From: Desulfobulbaceae bacterium
GTDB lineage: Bacteria > Desulfobacterota > Desulfobulbia > Desulfobulbales > Desulfocapsaceae
Length of the DNA: 64,000 bases
Direction of reading: 5' to 3'
Assembly (NCBI GenBank): GCA_009773475.1
Contig: WSXV01000005.1
Coordinates: 1-64,000, forward strand
Under the pieces are notes generated by a model. That model had not been told where the DNA came from and ran no database searches. It was given only the letters and a program-made list of their open reading frames with translations. Shown here in pieces: positions 37,078 through 46,811 of this stretch. How positions within the stretch are numbered: the first letter of the stretch is position 1; every line of letters starts with the position of its first letter. The translations under genes were made by a program, and so were the position numbers.

Positions 37078-37392
37078 ATGACTACGCAACCCACCATTGA
37101 TGTCAAACAACTCAAGAGTCAGATTGCTCAAGGCGGCATTACCCTTCTCGATGTGCGGCGCAAAGCCGATTACGAGGCTGCTCCGGCCACCATCCCCGGC
37201 GCGGTCTGGCGAGATCCGGAGCAGGTTGACCAGTGGCGTTCAGAGCTCAGCGGCGCAACCGTTCTCTATTGTGTGCGCGGCGGCTCGGTAAGCCAGTCCG
37301 TCTGCAAGCAGCTCAGTGAGGCCGGCGTTTCAGCCAGCTATCTTGACGGCGGTCTGGCGGCCTGGACCGATCATGGAGAACCTGTCAAATAA
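37078..37392 (+). CDS. rhodanese-like sulfurtransferase
   Basis: This 104-residue single-domain rhodanese has LLDVRRKADYEAA and the active-site loop VLYCVRGGSVSQ, with the catalytic cysteine, followed by YLDGGLAAW. It may handle persulfide sulfur or bind oxyanions such as chromate or arsenate. Rhodaneses are frequent in oxyanion-resistance operons. GGAGG precedes the ATG, and the MFS gene starts 11 bases after its stop. Confidence 0.9.
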   Translation: MTTQPTIDVKQLKSQIAQGGITLLDVRRKADYEAAPATIPGAVWRDPEQVDQWRSELSGATVLYCVRGGSVSQSVCKQLSEAGVSASYLDGGLAAWTDHGEPVK

Positions 37393-37403
37393 AGGAGCAG
37401 GGA

Positions 37404-38696
37404 ATGTCTCTTAGGAAAACAGAGGCCGACACTCCCATAAGGCCTGCCGAGTCGCCAAAAAAAATAAAATATGAAGCATATACGATGAAATTCCTCTCAC
37501 CCTTTACCGCACTCTGCACCGTCGGCTTCTTTGCCAAATTCTCCTACGCCCTGGCGAGGAGCCCGGTGCTGCCGCTCTTTGCCCTCTATCTCGGGGCCGG
37601 TTCCGAGGCCATCGGTTTTGCAGTCGGCATTTCCACCGTCACCGGCATTTTTTTCAAGATGCCAGCCGGGGCCCTGTCTGATGTGATCGGCCGCAAACGC
37701 ACCATGCTTATCGGATTGGTGATTTTTGCGGTCATGCCTTTTGCCTATCTTTTTATCGACAACTATCAGGCCCTGGTAATTGTCCGCTTTGTCCATGGAC
37801 TGGCCACGGCCATCTACGGGCCGGTGTCCATGGCCGTGGTCGCCGATGTGGCAGGCGGGCGCAAGGGGGAGCTGCTGTCCTGGTTTTCGTCGGTGACCAT
37901 CATCGGTAACCTGCTGGGCGCCCCTTTGGGCGGCCTGATCCTCAACAACTCCCATGGGACTGGTGGGCCCACCATCGGAGCCTTTCACACCGCCTATCTG
38001 GTGAGCGGCTTTGCCGGAGTCATGGCGCTGACCCTGGCCCTCGGTGTTCTCAAGGGGGATGGACAGCGAGAAAAACACAACAGTCTGGGCGAGGCCTTCA
38101 CCCGCTTCATCTCCGGGATCAAAGAGGTGGCCAGTGACAAACGGGTGGTGATTACCTCCAACATGGAAGGATTGCAGAACATGACCGTGGGGGCGCTGGA
38201 GGCCTTCCTGCCTATTTATGCGGTGACCGTGGCAGGCCTGAGCACATTTCAGGCAGGGATGCTCTGGGGAGTTCAGGTGGTGGCCACCATCATTTCCAAA
38301 CCGATCATGGGCAAAGTCTCAGACCGCTATGGCCGCAAGCCGCTGATCACTGTTGGGTTGATCCTGTGTGCCGTCTCCTTTGCGGTCATTCCTCTGCTCA
38401 CAGACTTTTATCTCCTCAGTCTGGCGGCCCTGGTCTTCGGCCTGGGCGAGGCCCTGGAAACCTCGTCAACGGCGGCGCTGATCATCGATCTGTGCAAGGA
38501 GAAACACTTCGGCGCAGCCATGGGCACCTTTGGCACCATCTTTGATGTGGGGCACGCCGCCGGTCCCATCCTGGCAGGATTTCTGATAGCCCAACTGGGG
38601 TATCAATATTCGTTCTGGATCATGGCAGCTATGCTTCTGATCGCCATTCCGGTTTTCACCGCAACCGTGAACATTGACAAAGAAGTTCAAGCATGA
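37404..38696 (+). CDS. MFS transporter
   Basis: The 430-residue protein has about twelve membrane segments and the MFS motif between segments 2 and 3 (GALSDVIGRKRTMLIG), repeated in the second half (GKVSDRYGRKPLITVG). It resembles drug/metabolite efflux MFS proteins. Its place before chrA suggests export of a product of chromate stress, or sulfate/oxyanion-related export, but the substrate is unknown. AAAGGAG precedes the start. Confidence 0.88.
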   Translation: MSLRKTEADTPIRPAESPKKIKYEAYTMKFLSPFTALCTVGFFAKFSYALARSPVLPLFALYLGAGSEAIGFAVGISTVTGIFFKMPAGALSDVIGRKRTMLIGLVIFAVMPFAYLFIDNYQALVIVRFVHGLATAIYGPVSMAVVADVAGGRKGELLSWFSSVTIIGNLLGAPLGGLILNNSHGTGGPTIGAFHTAYLVSGFAGVMALTLALGVLKGDGQREKHNSLGEAFTRFISGIKEVASDKRVVITSNMEGLQNMTVGALEAFLPIYAVTVAGLSTFQAGMLWGVQVVATIISKPIMGKVSDRYGRKPLITVGLILCAVSFAVIPLLTDFYLLSLAALVFGLGEALETSSTAALIIDLCKEKHFGAAMGTFGTIFDVGHAAGPILAGFLIAQLGYQYSFWIMAAMLLIAIPVFTATVNIDKEVQA

Positions 38697-38773
38697 CACG
38701 ATTATGACGATCTCATCGTACATCTCCATCTAACTGTTTTTTATTTCAAAACTTTCTTGCAGGAGATCTTCCC

Positions 38774-40120
38774 ATGAACAACATCCCCCAGACTGCCCCG
38801 CCCCACCCCACCTACAGGGAGGCCTTTTTTTACTGGTTGAAGCTGGGTTTCATCAGCTTTGGCGGCCCTGCCGGCCAGATTTCCATGATGCATCAGGAGC
38901 TGGTTGAAAAACGCCGCTGGATCTCTGAACATCGTTTCCTGCACGCGCTCAACTACTGCATGCTGCTGCCGGGTCCGGAGGCCATCCAGCTGGCTATTTA
39001 CATCAGTTGGATCATGCACGGCGTGGTGGGAGCAATTGTGGCAGGCATCCTGTTCTTTATGCCATCGTTTTTGTTGCTGTCGATGCTGGCCAGCATTTAT
39101 CTGGAGTGGGGCGATATTCCTCTGGTGCAGGGACTCTTCTACGGCATCAAGCCGGCGGTGGTGGCGGTGGTGCTGTTTGCGGCGTGGCGTATCGGTTCGC
39201 GGGCATTGAAGAATAAAGTGCTGTGGGGCATGGCGGCAGCGGCCTTCATCGCCATTTTCGTCTTTGGCATCGGCTTTCCGTGGATTGTGCTCGTCGCTGC
39301 CATTCTCGGGTCAATCGGCGGCAAGCTGATGCCTGAGAAATTCAAAAGCGGCGGCGGGCATGGCGCGTCCAGCAAGGTCTATGGCCCGGCGGTAATTGAC
39401 GATGACACCCCGACTCCGGCCCATGCCCGGTTTTCATGGTCCAAATTGGGGCTGACTGTGGTGGGAGTCGTGGCGGTTTGGCTGACAGGGATGCTTGCTG
39501 TACGTGGCGAACAGGCCCTGCTTGATATGGGTGTTTTCTTCAGCAAGGCGGCCTTCCTGACCATTGGCGGGGCTTATGCGGTACTTCCCTATGTCTATCA
39601 GGGCGGGGTGGAACAGTTTGGCTGGCTGACCGGAGCCCAGATGATGGATGGACTGGCCCTGGGCGAGACCACACCGGGGCCGCTGATCATGATTGTGACC
39701 TGGGTTGGATATATGGGTGGTGTTGCCAAAGAGATTTTTGTTAGTCCAGTGGCTTCCGGTCTGGCAGGGGCCGCGACGGCAACTTTCTTCACCTTTCTGC
39801 CCTCTTTCCTGTTTATCCTGGTGGGTGGTCCGGTGGTGGAGGCAACACGCAACGAGCTGAAATTCACCGTGCCACTGACCGGCGTGACGGCTGCGGTGGT
39901 GGGTGTCATTCTCAATCTGGCAGTGTTCTTTGCCTGGCACACCTTTTGGCCGCAAGGCACAGCTTCGACCCCATTTGCCGCGCCCTTTCAATGGTTTCCG
40001 GTACTTGTCGCCATTGGCGCCTTCATTGCCTTGTGGAGATACAAGAGAGACATCATGAGAGTAATCGGGGTTTGCGCCGTAGTTGGGTTGGCCTATACCT
40101 ATACCTTGCACCTGATGTAA
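38774..40120 (+). CDS. chrA: chromate efflux transporter ChrA
   Basis: This 448-residue membrane protein of the CHR family is the long, bidomain form made of two homologous halves. The N-half has FISFGGPAGQISMMHQELVE and LLPGPEAIQLAIYI; the C-half has FLTIGGAYAVLPYV and GLALGETTPGPLIM. ChrA exports chromate driven by the membrane potential. AGGAG lies before the ATG. It closes the chrB-to-chrA operon and is followed by two strong hairpins. Confidence 0.93.
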   Translation: MNNIPQTAPPHPTYREAFFYWLKLGFISFGGPAGQISMMHQELVEKRRWISEHRFLHALNYCMLLPGPEAIQLAIYISWIMHGVVGAIVAGILFFMPSFLLLSMLASIYLEWGDIPLVQGLFYGIKPAVVAVVLFAAWRIGSRALKNKVLWGMAAAAFIAIFVFGIGFPWIVLVAAILGSIGGKLMPEKFKSGGGHGASSKVYGPAVIDDDTPTPAHARFSWSKLGLTVVGVVAVWLTGMLAVRGEQALLDMGVFFSKAAFLTIGGAYAVLPYVYQGGVEQFGWLTGAQMMDGLALGETTPGPLIMIVTWVGYMGGVAKEIFVSPVASGLAGAATATFFTFLPSFLFILVGGPVVEATRNELKFTVPLTGVTAAVVGVILNLAVFFAWHTFWPQGTASTPFAAPFQWFPVLVAIGAFIALWRYKRDIMRVIGVCAVVGLAYTYTLHLM

Positions 40121-40155
40121 TCGTATAATTTTTTCCAACCCCGATAAACGGGATA

Positions 40156-40273
40156 AGTGACTTTGGCAGATTATTTCCTTGAAAAAAACAAGAAAAAAAT
40201 CTGTAAGTCACTCATACAATTCAATGCTTCATGGGCCCTGGGTGAGATTCAAGGAGAGAAGTCACCCAGGGCC
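40156..40273 (+). other. two strong hairpins after chrA
   Basis: Hairpin 1 pairs AGTGACTT (40156-40163) with AAGTCACT (40205-40212) and, inside, CAGATT (40167-40172) with AATCTG (40198-40203). Hairpin 2 pairs GGCCCTGGGTGA (40234-40245) with TCACCCAGGGCC (40262-40273). They lie in the 399-base gap before the next gene. Either may end chr transcription, though no T-run follows. The remainder of the gap shows nothing. Confidence 0.7.
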
Positions 40274-40519
40274 TGAGCATCTTGATCCATCCCGTCCCCA
40301 TGAGCAGCCTGCAACTTCTGTGGCTGGAAAACTTTAGGTTGTTTGGCCGCAGTACAGCCACCGCTTCTTCCATCTCTTTTCATGTCGTCAAGACAGAATC
40401 AGTCTGAAACTTTCCGTAGTTCTGTCCGCATCCCACTCTTTTTCCTTCCATCCAAACACAATTATAATCAGATGAACATCATACCCTAACAAATACCGGG
40501 TAATGGTGAGGGTGCGTTG

Positions 40520-42229
40520 ATGGCTTTGCCATTACAATCCATTCATTTCAATATTACCGGTTTCGGCATCGCCATAATGATTCTACCCGCTTCACCCAAC
40601 CGTATCTCTGTATCGACCATTTTTCCCTGGATTGCCGGGCCGCTCTTTTTTGGCCTTCTGGCTTTGATCCTGGGCCAGGATGCCAACTGGGATCTGCGCA
40701 ACTATCACCTCTATAACCCCTTTGCCTGGCTTCACGATCGCATTGAATTTGATATGGTGCCAGCTCAGGTGGCCAATTTCTATAATCCCCTTCTGCACAT
40801 CCCCTTTTATTGGGCGGTGATATCTCTCCCGCCAATGCTCACCGGTTTTTTGCTCGGGGCAGTGCAGGGTTTGAATTTCCCCATCCTGGTTTCCATCGCC
40901 AATTGTGTTATGGGTGAAGAGCGGGAACGACCGGTCTGGCACTCGTATCTGGCGGGGTTGATTGGTCTGTTGGGGGCAGGAACCCTGGCCGAGCTGGGCA
41001 CGACCTTTGGCGACAACCTGATCAGTATCCCCCTGCTTTTGAGTCTGTGGATACTCCTGGCTGGTTATCAGCGCCTCCTGCATGACAGGTCCATACCAAC
41101 CTTGCTGATTGTGGCCGGAGCCGGACTGCTTGCCGGACTGGCTCCGGGGCTAAAGCAGCCTTCCGCGGTCTTTGCCGTGGGTTGGTGTGCAGCCTTTCTG
41201 GTGTTTCCCACTCATATTAGATGGCGTATCACGCTGGCCTTCTGCTTCGGGGTCGGGGTCCTGATGGGGATTGCGATTACCGGCGGCTTCTGGATGCATG
41301 AGTTGTGGATTCATTATGGCAATCCCTTATTTCCCTATTTCAATGATTTCTTCCGATCCCCCATGGGAGCCGTTGCCCACTATCGCGATACTCATTTTCT
41401 GCCGTCAAGCCTGTGGGAGTCTATATTCCTCCCCTTTCTGCTCATCATCAATCCCTATCGGGTGGGAGAAATAGCGTTTCGGGACCTGCGCTTTATCCTG
41501 CTTATTGCCGCCATGACGCTGTCTTTTATCTTCATCCTGCGACAATCACGGAAGTACGATCCATATACATTCATTCATCAGAAGGGATTTTTCCTGCTGG
41601 TGGCTATCGTCATATCCTATCTGGTGTGGCTCAAGCTTTTCGCCATTTATCGCTATCTCCTCCCCCTGGAGATGCTGGCTCCATTGGCGATCTGGTTTCT
41701 GATAGATCGATTCCCGCTAAGGATTTCCTCGCGACAGGCAATCATTGTCACCTCCATGATTCTGTGGGCTTTCACCCTCAAGCCCGGCAACTGGGGGCGG
41801 GTGCCCTGGGGTTCTGACTATTTCGGCATCCAACCGCCACGTCTCACTGATCCAGCCAACACCATGGTCATCATGACCGGCGTCGAGCCATATTCCTACA
41901 TGATTCCCTTTTTTCCGGAACCGGTGCGCTTTATCCGTATTGAGAGCTATTTTACCGGTCCTTCGGAATCTCCCAATGGCTTTGACCGACGGATGCAGGA
42001 ACTCATCGCCGGGCATCAGGGGCCGCTTTACATCATGTATCGATCCAGCGAAGCCCAATCCAGTAAAATTGCCCTCCACCATTTCAATCTGGAGATCAGG
42101 CAGGAGCAGTGTCAACAGATGAACCCCGACATTGAAAACCAATCCTTCGACCCTTTTTATTTCTGTGCGGTCTCACCCGTGAGCGCTATTGCAACGACCC
42201 ATACTCGAAACGAGAGGAATAGCAAATGA
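40520..42229 (+). CDS. multi-spanning membrane protein, possible GT-C glycosyltransferase
   Basis: The 569-residue protein has about ten to twelve membrane segments and a C-terminal soluble part. Near the start, after the first segment, is an acidic loop (LGQDANWDLRNYHLYNPFA) like the first external loop of GT-C-type glycosyltransferases that use polyprenyl-phosphate sugars. No exact family is recognised. Its stop overlaps the start of a family 2 glycosyltransferase by four bases, so the two are coupled and probably act in the same polysaccharide or glycolipid pathway. Confidence 0.65.
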   Translation: MALPLQSIHFNITGFGIAIMILPASPNRISVSTIFPWIAGPLFFGLLALILGQDANWDLRNYHLYNPFAWLHDRIEFDMVPAQVANFYNPLLHIPFYWAVISLPPMLTGFLLGAVQGLNFPILVSIANCVMGEERERPVWHSYLAGLIGLLGAGTLAELGTTFGDNLISIPLLLSLWILLAGYQRLLHDRSIPTLLIVAGAGLLAGLAPGLKQPSAVFAVGWCAAFLVFPTHIRWRITLAFCFGVGVLMGIAITGGFWMHELWIHYGNPLFPYFNDFFRSPMGAVAHYRDTHFLPSSLWESIFLPFLLIINPYRVGEIAFRDLRFILLIAAMTLSFIFILRQSRKYDPYTFIHQKGFFLLVAIVISYLVWLKLFAIYRYLLPLEMLAPLAIWFLIDRFPLRISSRQAIIVTSMILWAFTLKPGNWGRVPWGSDYFGIQPPRLTDPANTMVIMTGVEPYSYMIPFFPEPVRFIRIESYFTGPSESPNGFDRRMQELIAGHQGPLYIMYRSSEAQSSKIALHHFNLEIRQEQCQQMNPDIENQSFDPFYFCAVSPVSAIATTHTRNERNSK

Positions 42230-43257
42230 CCCATCCCAGTCCCCAGCCCTTTTCCCAACAGATTGCAGTTTTGATTCCCTGTTATAATGAAGAAAAGACC
42301 GTGGCCCAGGTGGTGCGTGATTTCCGGGCCATTCTACCCATGGCGATGATCTATGTCTATGATAATAACTCAACAGATCAGACCACTGCCAAGGCAAAAG
42401 AGGCGGGCGCCATCGTCTGCAGTGAAAAATACCAGGGCAAGGGGAATGTCATGCGGCGGATGTTTTCGGACATTGACGCTGACGTCTATGTTCTGGTGGA
42501 TGGCGATAACACCTACCATGCGGCCAGTGCCCCGGAGATGATTGACAAGCTATTGAGCGAGCGCCTGGATATGGTGGTGGGCACTCGTCTGACAGCCCAT
42601 GAGGGCGACGACTCCTTTCGACGTGGGCATCAATTTGGAAATCATCTCCTGACCGGCTTTATGTCCCTGATTTTTGGCCGCCAGCTCACCGACATGCTCT
42701 CCGGCTACCGGGTCATGTCACGCCGCTTTGTCAAGTCCTTTCCGGCCCTGTCCCAGGGCTTTGAGACCGAGACCGAGCTCACCATCCATGCCCTGGAGCT
42801 GAAGATGCCCATTGCCGAAATAGTTACCCCCTATGGCTCACGACCGGAAGGCTCGGAAAGCAAACTCAGCACCTACCGTGATGGCTGCCGGATTCTGCTT
42901 ACCATCATCGCCCTGTTCAAAAAGGAGCGGCCGCTCACCTTTTTCACTATCCTTTTCTGCCTGCTGGCCACCCTTTCCATAGGACTTGCGACGCCGGTTC
43001 TCTTTACCTATGCTCAGACCGGACTGGTGCCCCGTTTCCCCACTGCCATCCTCGCCACCGGGATTATGCTTCTGGCCTGCCTCAGCTTAACCTGCGGCCT
43101 GATTCTTGACACCGTCACCCATGGCCGTCGTGAGCTGAAACGATTGCGCTACCTCGCCATCGCTGCCCCTGAAGCAGGTGGTGGGGGCGAACGGATTTAC
43201 TGTGCGGAAGGTGAGTCCCATCTGTTCCAGCAGATGCATGCCGGCAGTTCAAAATAA
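42226..43257 (+). CDS. family 2 glycosyltransferase with membrane tail
   Basis: The 343-residue protein begins with a GT-A domain (VLIPCYNEEKTVAQVV, YVYDNNSTDQT, LVDGDNTYHA with the DxD-type metal site) typical of polyprenyl-phosphate sugar synthases and related GT2 enzymes. Two membrane segments follow at about 240-295. It likely loads a sugar on a lipid carrier for the neighbouring membrane proteins. It overlaps the previous gene by four bases (ATGA). Confidence 0.88.
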   Translation: MTHPSPQPFSQQIAVLIPCYNEEKTVAQVVRDFRAILPMAMIYVYDNNSTDQTTAKAKEAGAIVCSEKYQGKGNVMRRMFSDIDADVYVLVDGDNTYHAASAPEMIDKLLSERLDMVVGTRLTAHEGDDSFRRGHQFGNHLLTGFMSLIFGRQLTDMLSGYRVMSRRFVKSFPALSQGFETETELTIHALELKMPIAEIVTPYGSRPEGSESKLSTYRDGCRILLTIIALFKKERPLTFFTILFCLLATLSIGLATPVLFTYAQTGLVPRFPTAILATGIMLLACLSLTCGLILDTVTHGRRELKRLRYLAIAAPEAGGGGERIYCAEGESHLFQQMHAGSSK

Positions 43258-43309
43258 GCTCTTTCCTTTACAATCTGTTTGCCTTTGCAATTTACTCCCC
43301 ATGTGACGT

Positions 43310-44764
43310 ATGGGCACAAGAACCCATTTTATGTTAAAACCATTGAATTCTCCTTGCCTTGCACCTTCCCGCTTTCCCACTTTGAGATCAGGCAGTGCCT
43401 GGACACTCTCCATTGTCGTGAGCGTTGCCGTCTTCCTGGCTCCGGCCCTGTGGAATGGTTTTGCCATTATCTTCTTTGACACCGGCGGCTACGTAGGGCG
43501 GGTGCTGGATATGACCCTGGCTCCAGGGCGCTCGCTGTTCTATGGGCTTTTTCTGTGGGCCGCTTCATTGGGGTGGTGGTCGTTCTGGGGGCCGATTCTG
43601 GTTCAGTCGCTGGGCGCTGTGTGGGTAATCCACCGTATCCTTCGTTGCCATGGCCTGCCATCCGGCCCGCTGGCCACCGCGCTCTATTGTGGAGCCCTTG
43701 GGTTCCTGACGAGTATCTCCTGGTACACCAGTCAGTTGATGCCCGATATCCTGGTTCCTTTAGTGACGCTCTCATTGTGGCTTTTGGCTGTTGATTGGAA
43801 AAAGCTCTCCTGGCTGAACCGTTTTGGACTTGTGGCGCTTTGCCTGTTGGGATTGATGTCGCACATGTCCTGTCTGGCTCTGGCCATTGGGCTGGTTGTT
43901 GCCCTTGTTTGTATTTGGTGGGTGGCGAAAAGGTTGAAATGGCCATGGACTATCTCCATTCTTCCTCCGGCCGCAGTGGTGCTGGGGAGTCTGCTGCTCA
44001 TGCCTTTTTTGCATCTGGTTCTGGTGGGGCAGGGAGGATTTACCCCCGGTGGCCCGGTCTTTGTTTTTGGTCGTCTGGTTCAGGATGGAATTGCTCAGCG
44101 CTGGTTGGCTGAGCATTGTCCGGCCCCCGGCATAAAACTCTGTGAGCTGCAGGCCCGCATTCCCCATACAGCAGATGATTTTCTCTGGCGTGATGATTCA
44201 CCATTTCATGATATCGGAGGCTGGAGTGGAGAGGGAGATGACGAGATAAAGTTTCTGGTGAGCGCGAGTATCAAGGCTTATCCTTATACCTTTATCTGGA
44301 CATCTTTGCGGGCCACGGCAGAACAGATGGTAATTGTGGACACCGGCGATGGACTGGATGAGTTCCATGCAGCGGCACGGGGGATTTTTGTGGATTTGAA
44401 CTCCCGGACTCGAGCGTCCTTTAACGCTGCCCGCCAGCAGCAGGGACAGATTACCCAGCCGCTTTTTGATGGCTTGAACTTGATTCACAAACCCATCGCC
44501 CATCTGTCAATGCTGGGCCTGCTGATTATCATGGGCTGGGGCCTGTATAAAAAAAGGTATGACTTTACCGCTCTGGCCTTATTCACCTTCCTCGCCCTCC
44601 TGGGTAACGCCTTTATCTGCGGCGCCCTGTCCAATCCCCATGATCGCTATCAAAGCCGCCTGGTCTGGATTGCCACTCTGGTGTGTGGTATGGCCATAAG
44701 CTGTCAATGGCGGGGGCGAAAGATCTCGGCTGTTGGCCAGTTACAAGAGCATCCCCACAGATAA
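43310..44764 (+). CDS. multi-spanning membrane protein of unknown function
   Basis: The 484-residue protein has about ten membrane segments with one large soluble loop at about 250-360. It has an acidic residue after the first segment (FDTGGYVGRV), again reminiscent of GT-C-like enzymes, but no family is recognised. It follows the glycosyltransferase by 52 bases. No clear ribosome site supports the start; an ATG at 43331 is an alternative. Confidence 0.6.
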   Translation: MGTRTHFMLKPLNSPCLAPSRFPTLRSGSAWTLSIVVSVAVFLAPALWNGFAIIFFDTGGYVGRVLDMTLAPGRSLFYGLFLWAASLGWWSFWGPILVQSLGAVWVIHRILRCHGLPSGPLATALYCGALGFLTSISWYTSQLMPDILVPLVTLSLWLLAVDWKKLSWLNRFGLVALCLLGLMSHMSCLALAIGLVVALVCIWWVAKRLKWPWTISILPPAAVVLGSLLLMPFLHLVLVGQGGFTPGGPVFVFGRLVQDGIAQRWLAEHCPAPGIKLCELQARIPHTADDFLWRDDSPFHDIGGWSGEGDDEIKFLVSASIKAYPYTFIWTSLRATAEQMVIVDTGDGLDEFHAAARGIFVDLNSRTRASFNAARQQQGQITQPLFDGLNLIHKPIAHLSMLGLLIIMGWGLYKKRYDFTALALFTFLALLGNAFICGALSNPHDRYQSRLVWIATLVCGMAISCQWRGRKISAVGQLQEHPHR

Positions 44765-44842
44765 GCGCCAGGGAATTGATACCGGTTACGCCCTCCTGGA
44801 TAAAAATAATCCACTGTTATAGCGCAAGATGACCACGCAGAT

Positions 44843-46432
44843 TCATTGGGTGAGGGTTTCAGAATTTGTTGCTTTATAGGTGCTATCCAGGACCGCGATC
44901 AGATGTTGGCGCTGTCTGGGGCTCATTTCGTTGAGGGCCAGATGGGCGTTATTTTGTTTATGGCCAAACACCACCACCGTCTCCCATAATTCTCTGGAAG
45001 GAGAAGGTGGTTCCAGCCCGATTTCGTGATCGAAATAGTGTTGCTGGCGGAGTGCCGTGGCCTTGGGCAGGGCGATGGTATAAATAGCATCCGGGTTAAT
45101 ATCTTTTGGACCCTCATAGACAAAATCAGCGAGGATCTCCTGGATATGCAGGAGATCGGTGCCCGTTATCGGGACCAGATAGAGACTGCTGAGCCCTGGG
45201 CTTGCGGCCGGTTGACGTTCCACCGGGAAGCTGTCGAGAATATCCTGCCAGCTTATCCAGCCAGGGCTTATTTCCTTGCCATTTGGATGGGGCTTGACAA
45301 AGGCGGCATCGCATCCAAGGGTGGCGATGGCAGCTCGGGCGGCGATCTGGGCCATCTCTTGTGGACCCTGAAGAGTGGTGATTCTGGCAAAATTATTTTG
45401 GATTTCTCCCCAATACGGGCTGATGATGCGGCGTATCTCCTCGTCGGTTGCCATGTTTGCCGCCATTCCCCCCTCCCGGTTTGCAGCCAGGATAAACCGG
45501 CTGCTTTTAATCTGTTTTGTGACCAGGTCGTAGTCCAGATCAAAGCGGGCGACACTCTCGGCATGGGAGCCGGGGTGGATGATAATCGTGCTGCCGACTC
45601 GCTGTGGTTCGGTCATGGCGGTATGAGTATGTCCGCCCAGGATGATGTCAATCCCCTGTTGCTCGCCTGCCAGTCGGATATCGTCATGGATGCCCAGATG
45701 GCTGATAAGGACAAGCAGATCCACATCTTGTCGGTGTCGGGCGACGACTTCCTTGATCAGAGGGGCAAAATCAAAGTCAGATTGCAACTCCGGATGTTCT
45801 TTATAGTATGGGCCGGAGTATTGTTCATCGGTCTCCATCCAAGGTTGAGAGACTAGCCCGAAGAAGCCGATCTTGACGCATCCCACCGTCAGTTCCGCAT
45901 AATCCACCCAGCCGGGCTGCTGCTTTTCATTCATTTCTTCTGAGGGCATTAACGTTGTGTTGGTGGCCAGCACGACTCCATGCGGGTCTTGACTGAATTG
46001 CAGTAACTCGTCCAGGCCCCAGGCAAAATCGTGGTTGCCAAGGGTGCGAAGGTCGTAGTGCATGGCCTGGGTTACCAGGCGAGTGGCGCGTCCTTGAGAG
46101 AGCTCTTCGGCCAGGGACCCCTTCTCGTAATCGTCCCCAGCGTTGGTGAAGATGGTATAAGGATTTTCTTTTTGAACTTGATCGGCAAAGCCCCGAATGC
46201 GCGCCATGGGGCTTGAACCTTCAGCATCCGGGTTGTAGTTAGCGTGGGTATCGGAAACATGGACAAAGGAGATTGTTTGAGAGCCGGCACTCATCTCACA
46301 GCTTGGCCAGCGGTGAGTCAGATCGGCGGCCCTGCCTAAGTGAACCGTCCAAAACAGGCTGACGAATACCAGGCAAAAGAGAGAACAAGACAAAGGACAA
46401 AGAGGCTGGTTGCGTACAGGAGCTGTTTTCAT
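44843..46432 (-). CDS. secreted 5'-nucleotidase/metallophosphatase, UshA-like
   Basis: The roughly 529-residue protein has a signal-peptide-like N-terminus and the metallophosphatase motifs SFVHVSDTHANYN, FTNAGDDYEKG, LGNHDFAWG, LISHLGIHDD and LGGHTHTAM. A C-terminal 5'-nucleotidase domain follows (about 340-520). It should hydrolyse nucleotides or related phosphate esters in the periplasm. I prefer the ATG at 46432 (GGTGG upstream) over an upstream TTG at 46489. Confidence 0.85.
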   Translation of the reverse strand: MKTAPVRNQPLCPLSCSLFCLVFVSLFWTVHLGRAADLTHRWPSCEMSAGSQTISFVHVSDTHANYNPDAEGSSPMARIRGFADQVQKENPYTIFTNAGDDYEKGSLAEELSQGRATRLVTQAMHYDLRTLGNHDFAWGLDELLQFSQDPHGVVLATNTTLMPSEEMNEKQQPGWVDYAELTVGCVKIGFFGLVSQPWMETDEQYSGPYYKEHPELQSDFDFAPLIKEVVARHRQDVDLLVLISHLGIHDDIRLAGEQQGIDIILGGHTHTAMTEPQRVGSTIIIHPGSHAESVARFDLDYDLVTKQIKSSRFILAANREGGMAANMATDEEIRRIISPYWGEIQNNFARITTLQGPQEMAQIAARAAIATLGCDAAFVKPHPNGKEISPGWISWQDILDSFPVERQPAASPGLSSLYLVPITGTDLLHIQEILADFVYEGPKDINPDAIYTIALPKATALRQQHYFDHEIGLEPPSPSRELWETVVVFGHKQNNAHLALNEMSPRQRQHLIAVLDSTYKATNSETLTQ

Positions 46433-46811
46433 CAAAGCCACCAAAAAATAGGGATGGGATAAGAGGCATCGCGTGAACTGCCTTAGCAAACATCCTGATT
46501 ATGGCGTATGATTGTTAGCTTGTGGTTAAATAAGTGTTAGATTTTAATATGTTAGCTTTTTGTTTGGATAGCTTTTGCTGGTGTACGAATGTGCCGGGGG
46601 AAGGATGGATGGCGTGGCCGTCCCCGAAGAAAGACATTTCTTTTCACTTGCGGGGAGCTAGCGACGAGCGTGGTATGGTTTGGGGAGGTCGGTGGGGCTT
46701 GCAATCCCCTCAGCGAAGAATTGCAAAGGGTGGATGATACCGATAAGGCCTTTAATGAGCTTTGGTTTTAAGCGACTGATTTTGATGCAAGGCGAACGCT
46801 AAAAGAGCCGT
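46433..46811. other. gap without a supported gene
   Basis: Nothing recognisable lies here apart from the 5' leader of the nucleotidase gene. Short open frames on the plus strand have no ribosome site and no known pattern. Confidence 0.5.
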
